This document shows positions 17,738 to 26,357 of a DNA stretch of 64,000 bases, piece after piece; position 1 is the first letter of the stretch, and each line of letters starts with the position of its first letter. This DNA is from Mycolicibacterium porcinum. Lineage in GTDB: Bacteria; Actinomycetota; Actinomycetes; Mycobacteriales; Mycobacteriaceae. A program made the position numbers and the translations under genes. The notes under the pieces were generated by a model. It was not told the origin of the DNA, made no database searches, and worked only from the letters and a program-made list of their open reading frames with translations. The DNA is taken from assembly GCA_002086835.1 (NCBI GenBank), contig MVIG01000001.1, positions 496,001-560,000 on the forward strand. Direction: 5' to 3'.

Positions 17738-18283
17738 ATGCGACGACCGGCAGCCGAGACCAAGTCCGTCATCCTCGCCGCGGCTCGTGAGCGATTCGCC
17801 GCCGACGGGTACGAGCGCGCGACTATCCGGGCGATCGCGGCCGATGCCGGAATCGACCCCGCGATGGTGATGCGCTACTACGGCAACAAGGAACGGCTGT
17901 TCGCCGCGGCCGCCGAATTCGATCTCGAACTACCCGACCTCACCCGGGTGCCTCGCGACCAGGTCGGGGCCGCGTTGGCCGCACATTTCCTGGAACGCTG
18001 GGAGCGCGACGAAGCCCTGTTGATCCTGCTGCGGGCCGGCGTCACCAACGAGGCCGTCGCCGAGCGGATGCGCACGATCTTCGCGGCGCAACTGGCACCG
18101 GTGATAGCGGAGACGACCGGCGATGCTCCCGATACGCCGGTCCGGGCCAGCCTTGCGGCCTCGCAGGTGCTGGGGATGGCGTTGTGCCGCTACGTACTGG
18201 AATTCCCGCCGCTGGTCGGCATGCCCCGCGAGGAGGTCGTCGACTGGATCGGGCCCACGCTGCAGCGCTATCTGGTCGGTTAG
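17738..18283 (+). CDS. TetR-family regulator of the adjacent monooxygenase
   Basis: 181 residues from the ATG at 17738. The TetR DNA-binding domain spans about residues 6-52 ([27 protein letters not shown] and the [13 protein letters not shown] recognition/anchor helix). A helical ligand-binding domain follows. No Shine-Dalgarno is obvious and an operator half-site abuts the ATG, so the message may be leaderless, which is common in mycobacteria. The frame is open back to 17564 but that part overlaps the divergent gene. It converges with deoD (4-bp overlap). Confidence 0.8.
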   Translation: MRRPAAETKSVILAAARERFAADGYERATIRAIAADAGIDPAMVMRYYGNKERLFAAAAEFDLELPDLTRVPRDQVGAALAAHFLERWERDEALLILLRAGVTNEAVAERMRTIFAAQLAPVIAETTGDAPDTPVRASLAASQVLGMALCRYVLEFPPLVGMPREEVVDWIGPTLQRYLVG

Positions 18284-19071
18284 ATCCGTTCGATCACCGA
18301 ACGCAGCAGCGCACCCATCCGGGTTGCCGACTGACGTCCGGCCTCGAGCACCTCGGCGTGGCTGAGCGGCTCGCCCGTCATCCCCGCAGCCAGGTTGGTC
18401 ACCATCGAGATGCCCAGTACCTGCAGGCCCGCGGCCCGGGCGGCGATCGTCTCGTGCACCGTCGACATCCCGACCAGGTCGGCGCCCAACGTGCGTAGCA
18501 TCCGGATCTCGGCCGGGGTCTCGTAGTGCGGGCCCGGCAACCCGGCGTAGACGCCTTCGGCCAGGGTCGGCTCGATCTCGCGGGCCAGTGCCCGCAGCGA
18601 AGGGGAGTAGGCGTCGACCAGGTCGACGAACTGGGCTCCGACCAGCGGGGACCGTGCGGTGAGGTTGAGATGGTCGCTGATCAACACCGGCTGGCCCACC
18701 CGGTATTCGGCACGCAGGCCGCCCGCGGCGTTGGTGAGCACCACCGTGGATACGCCCGCGGCGGCCGCGGTTCGCACCGGATGCACCACGTGCTGCAGGT
18801 CGTGGCCCTCATAGGCGTGGATGCGACCTGCCAGCACCAGCACCCGATGATCACCGACGCGCAGTGAGTGCACCTGGCCACCGTGGCCCTCCGCGCTCGG
18901 CGGCGTGAAGCCCGGAAGATCAGCCATCGGCACTGCTGCGACCGGGTCGCCGAGTTCGGCCACCGCGGGTGCCCAACCCGAGCCGAGCACGACCGCGACG
19001 TCGTGGCGATCGGCGCCGGTGCGCTCTGCGATGAAGGCGGCTGCCTGGCTGGACGCCTGGGGGTGGGTCAC
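18280..19071 (-). CDS. deoD: purine nucleoside phosphorylase
   Basis: Phosphorolysis of inosine and guanosine (and deoxy forms) to base and (deoxy)ribose-1-phosphate in purine salvage. 263 residues. It is of the trimeric PNP type despite the mycobacterial symbol: phosphate-binding [15 protein letters not shown], the base-proximal TNAAGGLR, and the [13 protein letters not shown] and [12 protein letters not shown] motifs. The start is a GTG at 19071, 47 bp from the divergent amiB1. The location beside pmmB, upp and add matches the M. tuberculosis salvage neighbourhood. Confidence 0.95.
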   Translation of the reverse strand: MTHPQASSQAAAFIAERTGADRHDVAVVLGSGWAPAVAELGDPVAAVPMADLPGFTPPSAEGHGGQVHSLRVGDHRVLVLAGRIHAYEGHDLQHVVHPVRTAAAAGVSTVVLTNAAGGLRAEYRVGQPVLISDHLNLTARSPLVGAQFVDLVDAYSPSLRALAREIEPTLAEGVYAGLPGPHYETPAEIRMLRTLGADLVGMSTVHETIAARAAGLQVLGISMVTNLAAGMTGEPLSHAEVLEAGRQSATRMGALLRSVIERI

Positions 19072-19118
19072 GATAGGCGAGCTTAACGGCCGCGAACACG
19101 CAGTGAGATACTGCGAGG

Positions 19119-20303
19119 ATGCCGTCTGCCACTGCCTCGCTGAGCGTCGAGGACGCGATCAACCGGCGTCGTGGCGACCTCATCGAGCTCTCGCATTCGA
19201 TCCACGCCGAGCCGGAGCTGGCCTTCGCCGAGCATCGCAGCTGCGCCAAGACGCAAGCGCTGGCGGCCGAGTACGGATTCGAGATCACCGAGAGAGCCGG
19301 CGGTCTGGATACCGCGTTCCGCGCCACCTACGGCAGCGGCCCGCTCGTCGTCGGGATCTGCGCCGAGTACGACGCGCTGCCCGAGATCGGGCATGCCTGC
19401 GGGCACAACATCATTGCGGCCTCGGCGGTCGGCACCGCGCTGGCTCTGGCCGACGTGGCCGACGAACTGGGCCTGACCGTAGTGCTCGTCGGGACGCCGG
19501 CCGAGGAGCTCGGCGGCGGAAAAGTGCTGCTGCTCAACGCCGGAGTGTTCGACGACATCGCGGCGACCGTCATGCTGCACCCCGGGCCGGTGGATATCGC
19601 CGCGGCCCGTTCTCTGGCCCTGTCCGAGGTCACGGTCGATTACACCGGCCGTGAGTCGCACGCCGCGGTGGCGCCGTACCTCGGAGTCAATGCCGGTGAC
19701 GCGGTCACCGTCGCGCAGGTGGCGATCGGCCTGTTGCGCCAGCAGCTCATGCCGGGGCAGATGGTGCACGGCATCGTCACTCACGGCGGGCAGGCCACCA
19801 ACGTCATCCCGGGCCGGGCCGAGATGCGCTACACCATGCGGGCCACCGACATGTCCGCGCTGCGTGAGCTGGAAGACCGGATGGCCGGGTGTTTTTCGGC
19901 CGGAGCCCTGGCGACGGGCTGCGAGCACCAGGTGACCGAGATCGCTCCGGCCTATGCCGAGCTGACGCCCGACCCGTGGCTCTCGGAGACCATCCGTGCC
20001 GAGATGCTGCGGCTGGGCCGTAGCCCATTGCCGGAGAATGTGGAGGCGAGTGTGCCACTGGGCAGTACCGATATGGGGAACATCAGCCAGGTGATGCCCG
20101 GTATCCATCCGGTGATCGGTATCGACTCGGGTGGGGCCGCGATCCACCAGCCGGCGTTCACCGCGGCAGCAGCGGGCCCGAGTGCGGACAAGGCGGTTCT
20201 CGAAGGAGCAATCATGCTGGCCCGCACCGTTGTTCGGCTGGCCGAGACCCCCGTCGAGCGAGATCGCGTGCTTGCCGCACAGCAGCGGAGGCGGGCTTCA
20301 TGA
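19119..20303 (+). CDS. amiB1: M20-family amidohydrolase AmiB1
   Basis: 394 residues, M20 peptidase/aminoacylase fold. Metal-binding motifs are [21 protein letters not shown] (Asp and His ligands), [11 protein letters not shown] (general-base Glu) and a late His. A dimerisation/lid domain is inserted in the middle (about 180-300). Family enzymes hydrolyse amide bonds of N-acyl or aminobenzoyl-type substrates; the physiological substrate in mycobacteria is not settled. It overlaps the next gene by 4 bp (ATGA), giving a translationally coupled pair, as in M. tuberculosis Rv3306c-Rv3305c. Confidence 0.9.
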   Translation: MPSATASLSVEDAINRRRGDLIELSHSIHAEPELAFAEHRSCAKTQALAAEYGFEITERAGGLDTAFRATYGSGPLVVGICAEYDALPEIGHACGHNIIAASAVGTALALADVADELGLTVVLVGTPAEELGGGKVLLLNAGVFDDIAATVMLHPGPVDIAAARSLALSEVTVDYTGRESHAAVAPYLGVNAGDAVTVAQVAIGLLRQQLMPGQMVHGIVTHGGQATNVIPGRAEMRYTMRATDMSALRELEDRMAGCFSAGALATGCEHQVTEIAPAYAELTPDPWLSETIRAEMLRLGRSPLPENVEASVPLGSTDMGNISQVMPGIHPVIGIDSGGAAIHQPAFTAAAAGPSADKAVLEGAIMLARTVVRLAETPVERDRVLAAQQRRRAS

Positions 20304-21466
20304 GCGTGTTGCAGCACGCCGCAGCCCGCTGGTTGTCGGCGAACTATGACGAGATGGTGTCGTGGCGGCGGCATCTGCACGCTCATCCGGAGCTGGGCCG
20401 TCAAGAGTTCGCCACCACCGAGTTCGTCGCCCGCCACCTGGCCGAGGCCGGGCTGAACCCCAAGGTGCTACCCGGCGGCACCGGACTGACGTGTGACTTC
20501 GGGCCCGAGGACGGCCCGCGGATCGCGCTGCGCGCCGACATGGATGCCCTGCCGATGGCTGACCGGACCGGCGCGCCCTACGCCTCGACGGTGCCCAACG
20601 TCGCGCACGCCTGCGGACACGATGCCCACACCGCGGTACTGCTGGGCACGGCGATGGCGCTGTCGTCGGTACCGGAGTTGCCGGTCGGGGTGCGCCTGCT
20701 GTTCCAGGCCGCCGAGGAGCTGATGCCGGGCGGTGCGATCGATGCCATCAACGCCGGCGTGCTGAACGGGGTGAGCCGGATTTTCGCGCTGCACTGCGAT
20801 CCGCGCCTGGCCGTCGGCCGGGTGGCCACCAAACCCGGCCCGATCACCTCGGCAGCCGACTCCATCGAGATCACCCTGCACTCGCCGGGTGGGCACACGT
20901 CCCGGCCGCACCTGACCGGTGATCTGGTCTACGGGCTGGGCACGCTGATCACCGGGCTGCCCGGGGTGTTGTCCCGTCGCATCGACCCCCGCCACGACAC
21001 CGTGATGGTGTGGGGCGCGGTCAACGCCGGTGTGGCCGCCAATGCCATCCCGCAGATCGGCACCCTGGCCGGGACCATCCGCACTGCGAGCCGCGACACC
21101 TGGCTGACACTGGAATCGATTGTGGAAGAGACGGTTACGGCGCTGCTGGCCCCGCTCAACATCGAGCACAGCCTCAACTACCGGCGCGGGGTGCCACCGG
21201 TGGTCAACGAAGAGGTGTCCACCCGCATCCTCACCCACGCGATCGAAGCCGTCGGCCCTGACGCGCTGGCCGACACACATCAGTCCGGCGGCGGCGAGGA
21301 CTTCTCCTGGTACCTCGAAGACGTGCCCGGCGCCATGGGCCGGCTGGGGGTGTGGAGCGGGCAGGGGCCACAGCTGGACCTGCATCAGCCCACGTTCGAC
21401 ATCGACGAGCGCGCGCTCGGCGTGGGCGTGCGCACGATGGTCAACATCGTCGCCGCCTCTGCCTAG
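20300..21466 (+). CDS. amiA1: M20-family amidohydrolase AmiA1
   Basis: 388 residues, a paralogue of the upstream protein. It begins with the typical RRHLHAHPELG motif and continues with RADMDALPM, HACGHDAHTAVLLG, the FQAAEELMPGGA catalytic Glu block, HSPGGHTSRPH, and the late SGGGEDFSWYLEDVPG motif carrying the C-terminal metal ligand region. This is the aminoacylase/IAA-amino-acid-hydrolase-like branch of M20, and it is more canonical than AmiB1. Coupled to amiB1 by an ATGA overlap. A 28-bp repeat copy follows its stop. Confidence 0.9.
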   Translation: MSVLQHAAARWLSANYDEMVSWRRHLHAHPELGRQEFATTEFVARHLAEAGLNPKVLPGGTGLTCDFGPEDGPRIALRADMDALPMADRTGAPYASTVPNVAHACGHDAHTAVLLGTAMALSSVPELPVGVRLLFQAAEELMPGGAIDAINAGVLNGVSRIFALHCDPRLAVGRVATKPGPITSAADSIEITLHSPGGHTSRPHLTGDLVYGLGTLITGLPGVLSRRIDPRHDTVMVWGAVNAGVAANAIPQIGTLAGTIRTASRDTWLTLESIVEETVTALLAPLNIEHSLNYRRGVPPVVNEEVSTRILTHAIEAVGPDALADTHQSGGGEDFSWYLEDVPGAMGRLGVWSGQGPQLDLHQPTFDIDERALGVGVRTMVNIVAASA

Positions 21467-21467
21467 T

Positions 21468-21531
21468 TTCCTTGCACCGCGAGCGTGCGTGTTTGCCGCT
21501 CGGCGCACCGTGTTTCGCCAACATTTTGGCG
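21468..21531. repeat. 28-bp intergenic repeat, copy 1, with adjoining hairpin
   Basis: Bases 21468-21495 (TTCCTTGCACCGCGAGCG followed by TGCGTGTTTG) are exactly repeated at 22504-22531. In this copy a perfect 6-bp hairpin (CGCCAA at 21516-21521, TTGGCG at 21526-21531, 4-nt loop) follows. The copies flank the coiled-coil gene in the same orientation, each starting at or near the stop codon of the preceding gene. The element resembles the dispersed GC-rich intergenic palindromes found in mycobacterial genomes. Confidence 0.65.
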
Positions 21532-21567
21532 TCACTCGTGGCGCACGAGCGCCCGTAGGCTGTCGGC

Positions 21568-22503
21568 ATGACAGCTCCGCCTGACGATCAACTGGCTTCG
21601 GCAACCGCGGCGATGCGGGAGGCCGAATCGCTCAAACGCCAGCTCAAGGCCGCGCGGTTGCACGCCGAGGAGTCCGTCGCCCGCGCCGAAACAGCCGAGC
21701 GACGGTTGGAGTCAGAGGCTTACGATGTCCACAAGCTGGAATCGTTCTCGCTGACCAAGATCTGGGCGCAGTTGAAGGGGTCCCACGAGGACGACCTGAC
21801 CCGCGAAACCGCTGAGCGTCAGTCCGCCGAGTATGACTACCTCACCCAGCGGGCCCGCGCCGACGCCGACCAACGACACGTCGAGCACCTGACCAACCGG
21901 ATCGAGGAACTCGGCGACGTCGGGCTCGGCCTGGAGCGCGCCTTGAATGCCAAGGAGTCCTGGCTGCGGGACAACGGCGGCGCGGCCGCGACGAGGCTCC
22001 TCGAAATCGCCGCATTGCGTGGACAATTGACGGCCGAGCTCAGCGAGCTAGAGCAGGCGAGCGCTGCCGGGCAACGGGCATTGACAGAGTTGCGCAGGGC
22101 CGCTGAACAGCTCGACAGTGCCCGGTCCTGGTCGGCGTATGACACCTGGTTCGACGGCGGATTCATCGCCAGCATGGTCAAGGAGGACAAGCTCGACGGT
22201 GTTGCGGCGTCACTGCGTTCGGCCGACACCGATCTCAAGCGATTCAGCGCGGAGCTGGCCGACGTCCACATGGAGGGTGTGCGACTCATCGAACTCGGCT
22301 CATTCACAAGGCTTTTCGACGTCTGGTTCGACAATTTCTTCACCGATTTCGCGGTTCGCGACCGGATCATCGAGGCGCAAGGCAAGGTCGATCAGGCGAT
22401 CACCGGCGTCAAACGGATCCTCGCTGACCTCGACCGGCGCACCAAGGACCGGGCCGGCGAGTTGAGCCGACTGACCGCCGAACGCGCGGACCTGCTGGCC
22501 TAA
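21568..22503 (+). CDS. coiled-coil protein of unknown function
   Basis: 311 residues, strongly charged (many Ala, Glu, Arg, Asp, Leu) and almost wholly helical. Two long coiled-coil stretches (about 5-110 and 125-195) are followed by a less regular region with Trp/Phe-rich signatures: SWSAYDTWFDGGFIASMVKEDKLD and FDVWFDNFFTDFAVRDRI, and a final coiled coil. No signal peptide or membrane helix. The Trp-Asp-x-(F/G)-GGG-like and FF-DFAVxxKI-like wording recalls an uncharacterised cytosolic family I associate with Firmicutes, from memory only. It is flanked on both sides by the 28-bp repeat, suggesting an accessory gene. Confidence 0.7.
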   Translation: MTAPPDDQLASATAAMREAESLKRQLKAARLHAEESVARAETAERRLESEAYDVHKLESFSLTKIWAQLKGSHEDDLTRETAERQSAEYDYLTQRARADADQRHVEHLTNRIEELGDVGLGLERALNAKESWLRDNGGAAATRLLEIAALRGQLTAELSELEQASAAGQRALTELRRAAEQLDSARSWSAYDTWFDGGFIASMVKEDKLDGVAASLRSADTDLKRFSAELADVHMEGVRLIELGSFTRLFDVWFDNFFTDFAVRDRIIEAQGKVDQAITGVKRILADLDRRTKDRAGELSRLTAERADLLA

Positions 22504-22574
22504 TTCCTTGCACCGCGAGCGTGCGTGTTTGTCGCCCGCCGCGCCGCGCATCATGAGCAATGCCCGCACGCTCG
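22504..22574. repeat. 28-bp intergenic repeat, copy 2, forming a long-armed hairpin
   Basis: Bases 22504-22531 match 21468-21495 exactly. In this copy CGAGCGTGCG (22516-22525) has an exact inverted partner CGCACGCTCG at 22565-22574, so the element could fold with a 39-nt loop. It begins at the stop of the coiled-coil gene and could act as its terminator. An ATG at 22560 is inside the element, which argues that the next gene starts further downstream. Confidence 0.6.
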
Positions 22575-22634
22575 TCGCAATCGGTTGTGCACAGCGCGCA
22601 GTTCATCCACAGATTCGCACATTGCGTCTTCCGA

Positions 22635-23552
22635 ATGTCTTGCGCACCAATCACGATCGTCGGTGTGAACCCACAACTGATGCGGTTGTTCGATGAGCAG
22701 AACGGTGTGGCCACCAGTGGGCAGATCCTGGCCCGCATGACGCGCCACGCGTTCGAATCTGCAGTGGAGTCTGGTGTGCTGGAAAGGATCTGGCACGGTA
22801 TCTACTGTTACGATGAGCCCACAGAGCAGCTGCTGTTGTGTGGGCTGGATCTCGCGTGCGGTAGGAAGGTGCCCCTCTGTCTGGCCAGCGCCGCAGCCGT
22901 GCACGGATTCGACACAGAAGGATCGGCTGATTTGCACATCCTCAATCCGCCAGGCTGCCAACTGCGTTCGGCGGACGGATTGGTGGTGCATCGAAGGGAT
23001 GGCGCGCCGCTGATCTCCGTCGATGGCAGATACGTCGCGGCGCCGGCATGGACCGCCATCGAGGTGGCCCGGGCGCTACGTCGGCCACGCGCTCTGGCCA
23101 CCCTGGACGCAGCGTTGCGAAGCGGCACCTGCACGCGGGCCGATCTCTGGCGGGCGGCCCTGGACCAGGCCGGACGTCGCGGCATCGTCGCTGTCCGCAA
23201 CCTGATCGCGCTCGCCGACGGGCGCGCCGAGTCGCCGATGGAGAGTGAGGCGCGGTTGGTCATGCTCGACGGCGGCTTGCCGGTGCCGGAATTGCAGTAC
23301 GAGGTGATCGACGGGAACGGGAAGCTCAGACGTCTCGACTTCGCGTGGCCGCACCAGAAGGTCGCGGTCGAGTACGACAGCTTGGATTGGCACGGCAATC
23401 CCGATGCGTTGAGCCAGGACCGAAGACGTACCGCCGCATTGATGAAGGTCGGGTGGACCGTCATCGGAATTGTCTTCGAGGACGTCAGAGAACGACGTGG
23501 CGAGCTGGTGGCGCGGATCAACGGGCAGCTGAGTTCTGCTCGCGCGGCGTGA
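22635..23552 (+). CDS. AbiEi-like winged-helix protein with DUF559 nuclease-like domain
   Basis: 305 residues from the ATG at 22635; ATG 22680 (MRLFDEQNGV) is also plausible, and the ATG at 22560 falls in the repeat. The N-terminus looks like the winged helix of type IV antitoxins of the AbiEi group (LFDEQNGVATSGQILARM, then a VLERIWHGIYCY wing). The C-terminal about 110 residues look like DUF559/very-short-patch-repair-type endonuclease folds, with an RRLDFAWPHQKVAVEYDS core giving a D-x(n)-E-like PD-(D/E)xK pattern and a final VIGIVFEDV strand. Such two-domain proteins are common and uncharacterised in actinobacteria. No toxin gene is adjacent. Confidence 0.65.
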   Translation: MSCAPITIVGVNPQLMRLFDEQNGVATSGQILARMTRHAFESAVESGVLERIWHGIYCYDEPTEQLLLCGLDLACGRKVPLCLASAAAVHGFDTEGSADLHILNPPGCQLRSADGLVVHRRDGAPLISVDGRYVAAPAWTAIEVARALRRPRALATLDAALRSGTCTRADLWRAALDQAGRRGIVAVRNLIALADGRAESPMESEARLVMLDGGLPVPELQYEVIDGNGKLRRLDFAWPHQKVAVEYDSLDWHGNPDALSQDRRRTAALMKVGWTVIGIVFEDVRERRGELVARINGQLSSARAA

Positions 23553-23642
23553 GGGTGCGCAGAATGCTGACGAAATGCGGCGTGTCGGGCGGCAGACGCG
23601 CGCGCTCGCGGTGCCAGGGGCCTGGCGGTGCGGGGGGACCGG

Positions 23643-24110
23643 CTACGGACCGATGTTGCGGGCGGGACGGGTACGCAGATCGTGCACGTACTCGTCCGGC
23701 GCGCCGGCGATCTCCGCGGCGTCGGCCATCACCCCGAGATAGCGGGCCGAGGGCAGGCCGCCCTCCCAGGCGTCGACGACGTAGAGCCACGCCAGCACCG
23801 GGTCGGTGGTGGTGTCCGACGACAACCGGTCCACCCGGCAGCGGATCTTCTTGTGGAACCCGAGCTCGGAGCCTTCCCACCGGTCGAGCGAGTGCTCATC
23901 GGCCGGCGTCATGTCGTAGAGCACGACAAACACCTTCGACAGCGGGTCCTCGACGACGGTGGCCAGCGCGCCTTCCCAGCCGATGTCCTCACCGCCGAAC
24001 GTCAAGCGCCAGCCGTGCAGCCACCCGGTACCCGCCATCGGCGAGTGCGGAGCCCGCTCGAGCATTTGCTCCGGGTGCATATTCGATCCATACGCGGCGT
24101 ACAGCGGCAC
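23643..24110 (-). CDS. gamma-glutamylcyclotransferase-like protein (Rv3304-like)
   Basis: 155 residues with the cyclotransferase-fold signature YAAYGSNMHPEQM at the N-terminus (substrate-binding YGSN loop) and an EG-containing segment (DRWEGSELGFHKK) where the catalytic Glu is expected. Family members cyclise gamma-glutamyl amines, but many homologues have unknown substrates. It is divergent from lpdA (41 bp), the position of Rv3304 in M. tuberculosis, which is of similar length. The 90 bp before it (23553-23642) hold nothing I recognise. Confidence 0.75.
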   Translation of the reverse strand: MPLYAAYGSNMHPEQMLERAPHSPMAGTGWLHGWRLTFGGEDIGWEGALATVVEDPLSKVFVVLYDMTPADEHSLDRWEGSELGFHKKIRCRVDRLSSDTTTDPVLAWLYVVDAWEGGLPSARYLGVMADAAEIAGAPDEYVHDLRTRPARNIGP

Positions 24111-24151
24111 GGTAAGACAGCTTAATCGGCGAAGTTCGTTAGGTTGGTCCC

Positions 24152-25567
24152 GTGGCTACCCGCATCGTGATCATCGGCGGCGGACCCGCCGGATATGAGG
24201 CGGCACTTGTCGCCGCCGCCCGCGGCCCGGAGGTCGCTCACGTCACCATCGTCGACTGCGACGGCATCGGCGGCGCGTGCGTGCTGTGGGACTGCGTGCC
24301 GTCCAAGACGTTCATCGCCTCCACGGGTGTGCGCACCGAACTGCGTCGGGCTCCCAACCTGGGGTATTCGCTGGATTTCGAGCAATCGAAGATCTCGTTG
24401 CCGCAGATCAACGAACGGGTGAAGAACCTGGCCACGGCACAGTCCGACGACATCGCCGGGCGGCTGCGCAGCGAGGGTATCGAGTTGATCGCGGGCCGTG
24501 GCGAACTCATCGACGACGTCCCGGGCATGGCGCAGCACCGCGTCAAGGTCACCGGTCCGGACGGCGCGGTCAGCCAGTTAACCGCTGATGTGGTGTTGAT
24601 CGCCACCGGCGCCAGCCCTCGCGTACTGCCCAATGCGGCGCCTGACGGGGAGCGCATCCTCAACTGGCGCCAGCTCTACGACCTCGAATCGCTGCCCGAA
24701 CACCTTGTCGTCGTGGGCTCGGGTGTCACCGGCGCCGAGTTCGTCAACGCCTACACCGAGCTCGGCGTGACCGTGACGGTGGTGGCCAGCCGCGACCAGA
24801 TCCTGCCGCATGAGGATTCCGACGCCGCCGCCGTGCTGGAGGAGGTGTTCTCCGAACGCGGCGTCACGCTCATCAAGAACGCCCGCGCCGAATCGGTGAC
24901 CCGCACCGACGACGGCGTCCGGGTCACCATGGCCGACGGCCGGGTCGTCGAGGGCAGCCACGCCCTGATGACCGTCGGCTCGGTCCCGAACACGAGCGGT
25001 CTGGGTCTGGAGCGTGTCGGCATCGAGCTCGGATCCGGCAACTACCTCAAGGTCGACCGTGTGTCGCGGACCACGGTGCCCGGCATCTACGCGGCGGGCG
25101 ACTGCACCGGCCTACTGCCGCTCGCCTCGGTGGCGGCAATGCAGGGACGCATCGCGATGTATCACGCCCTGGGCGAGGCGGTGGCCCCGATCCGGCTGCG
25201 AACCGTAGCCGCCGCGGTGTTCACCCGCCCCGAGATCGCCGCCGTCGGGGTGCCGCAGGCGGCTATCGACGACGGGTCAGTGCCCGCCCGCACCCTGACG
25301 CTGCCGCTCAACACGAACGCCCGGGCCAAGATGTCCAGTCTGCGCCGCGGCTTCGTCAAGATCTTCTGCCGTCCGGCCACCGGCGTGGTCATCGGTGGCG
25401 TGGTGGTAGCTCCGATCGCCTCCGAATTGATCCTGCCGATCGCGCTGGCCGTGCAGAACGGCATCCCGGTCGACGAGCTGGCCCAGACCTTCGCGGTGTA
25501 CCCGTCGTTGTCCGGTTCGATCACCGAGGCGGCCCGTCAGTTGATGAAACACGACGACCTGGACTAG
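24152..25567 (+). CDS. lpdA: LpdA-type flavoprotein disulfide reductase/NAD(P)H quinone reductase
   Basis: 471 residues. Class I pyridine-nucleotide disulfide reductase layout: FAD site VIIGGGPAGYEAALVAA, redox region GGACVLWDCVPSK, NAD(P) site VVVGSGVTGAEFVNAY, second FAD motif GIYAAGDCTGLLPLASVA, and a dimerisation domain ending AVYPSLSGSITEA. As recalled, M. tuberculosis LpdA has only one of the two redox cysteines and reduces quinones rather than lipoamide. Here both cysteines occur in C-x4-C spacing (about residues 43 and 48). The His-x4-Glu of true lipoamide dehydrogenases is absent (SLSGSITE). The gene order next to glpD is conserved. Confidence 0.9.
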   Translation: MATRIVIIGGGPAGYEAALVAAARGPEVAHVTIVDCDGIGGACVLWDCVPSKTFIASTGVRTELRRAPNLGYSLDFEQSKISLPQINERVKNLATAQSDDIAGRLRSEGIELIAGRGELIDDVPGMAQHRVKVTGPDGAVSQLTADVVLIATGASPRVLPNAAPDGERILNWRQLYDLESLPEHLVVVGSGVTGAEFVNAYTELGVTVTVVASRDQILPHEDSDAAAVLEEVFSERGVTLIKNARAESVTRTDDGVRVTMADGRVVEGSHALMTVGSVPNTSGLGLERVGIELGSGNYLKVDRVSRTTVPGIYAAGDCTGLLPLASVAAMQGRIAMYHALGEAVAPIRLRTVAAAVFTRPEIAAVGVPQAAIDDGSVPARTLTLPLNTNARAKMSSLRRGFVKIFCRPATGVVIGGVVVAPIASELILPIALAVQNGIPVDELAQTFAVYPSLSGSITEAARQLMKHDDLD

Positions 25568-25588
25568 AACTGGGCCGTTGCGGCGGTG

Positions 25589-26260
25589 TCACGCCTTGCG
25601 GCGCCAACGCAGGATCGCGGTGACGGTCAGGGCCACGATCCCGACGCCGAACAGGAAGCAGCCACCGAAGGCCGCAAGTATGGTGCCGACGACCAACGTC
25701 GGTTTGGCGTCGCTGCCCACACCGAACTCGTCCGATGCGGCAGCTTCACACGTGACGGTGTAATCCGCCGCCCTTTGGGCGGTCACGGTGAACACGGCCT
25801 GCCACTGGTTGATCGTGAGGCTGCCCTTGTAGTTCTCGAGCTTGAGGTCATCGCCGGAACCGCCTCGATTGCCGACACTGCACCGCCCGTCGCGGTGCTC
25901 ACCGGGATCGGCGATGAAGATGACCTTCGTCTCGCCCGCGTCGAGGTGCACCGTCGTCATCTCGCCGCTCGCGAAGGTGTGCTCGGCGTCGGGCGCTGCG
26001 CCGGAAAACTCGGAGGTCAACCCCACACCGGCGATCACTGTGACGGCCACCCCGACGATGATCAGTGCCGCGCCGACGCCATACCAGCGCTTCTTGGGCG
26101 GCGCCTTCCTCGGCGGGTAACCGGGAAAATCACCCGGCGTCGGCGGCCCGTATCCGAATCCGGTCGGACCCGCACCACCGGGAGCGTATTGCTGGCCAGG
26201 GAACGGTTGCGGCGCAGGAAAATGCTGGCCCGGCCATCCCGGGGGTTGAGTCGGCACCAC
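25589..26260 (-). CDS. Pro-rich two-helix membrane protein
   Basis: 223 residues. The first about 55 are a Pro/Gly/Tyr/Gln-rich cytosolic tail (PPGWPGQHFPAPQPFPGQQY) with a basic RKAPPKKRW stop. A transmembrane helix follows (about 60-80), then an extracytoplasmic beta-type domain of about 100 residues with three cysteines or so, a second helix (about 193-217) and a basic RWRRKA end. This architecture is common in mycobacterial envelope proteins of unknown role. It converges with lpdA (21-bp gap) and is divergent from glpD (97 bp). Confidence 0.7.
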   Translation of the reverse strand: MVPTQPPGWPGQHFPAPQPFPGQQYAPGGAGPTGFGYGPPTPGDFPGYPPRKAPPKKRWYGVGAALIIVGVAVTVIAGVGLTSEFSGAAPDAEHTFASGEMTTVHLDAGETKVIFIADPGEHRDGRCSVGNRGGSGDDLKLENYKGSLTINQWQAVFTVTAQRAADYTVTCEAAASDEFGVGSDAKPTLVVGTILAAFGGCFLFGVGIVALTVTAILRWRRKA

Positions 26261-26357
26261 AGAAACTTATCGGTCGACGCGCGGAGTGTGGGCGACTTGG
26301 ACTGGCCGAGTGCGCAGAATCGGGCAGATCCCACCTCACCCACGTAGCCTGGGGATC

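Noticed and set aside
19083..20147. A 354-codon minus-strand frame opposite amiB1
   Set aside because: The amiB1 frame carries M20 motifs; the opposite frame has none.
24152..25567. Calling lpdA a dihydrolipoamide dehydrogenase (E3)
   Set aside because: Despite the C-x4-C pair, the C-terminal His-x4-Glu motif is absent and gene order matches the LpdA quinone-reductase group.
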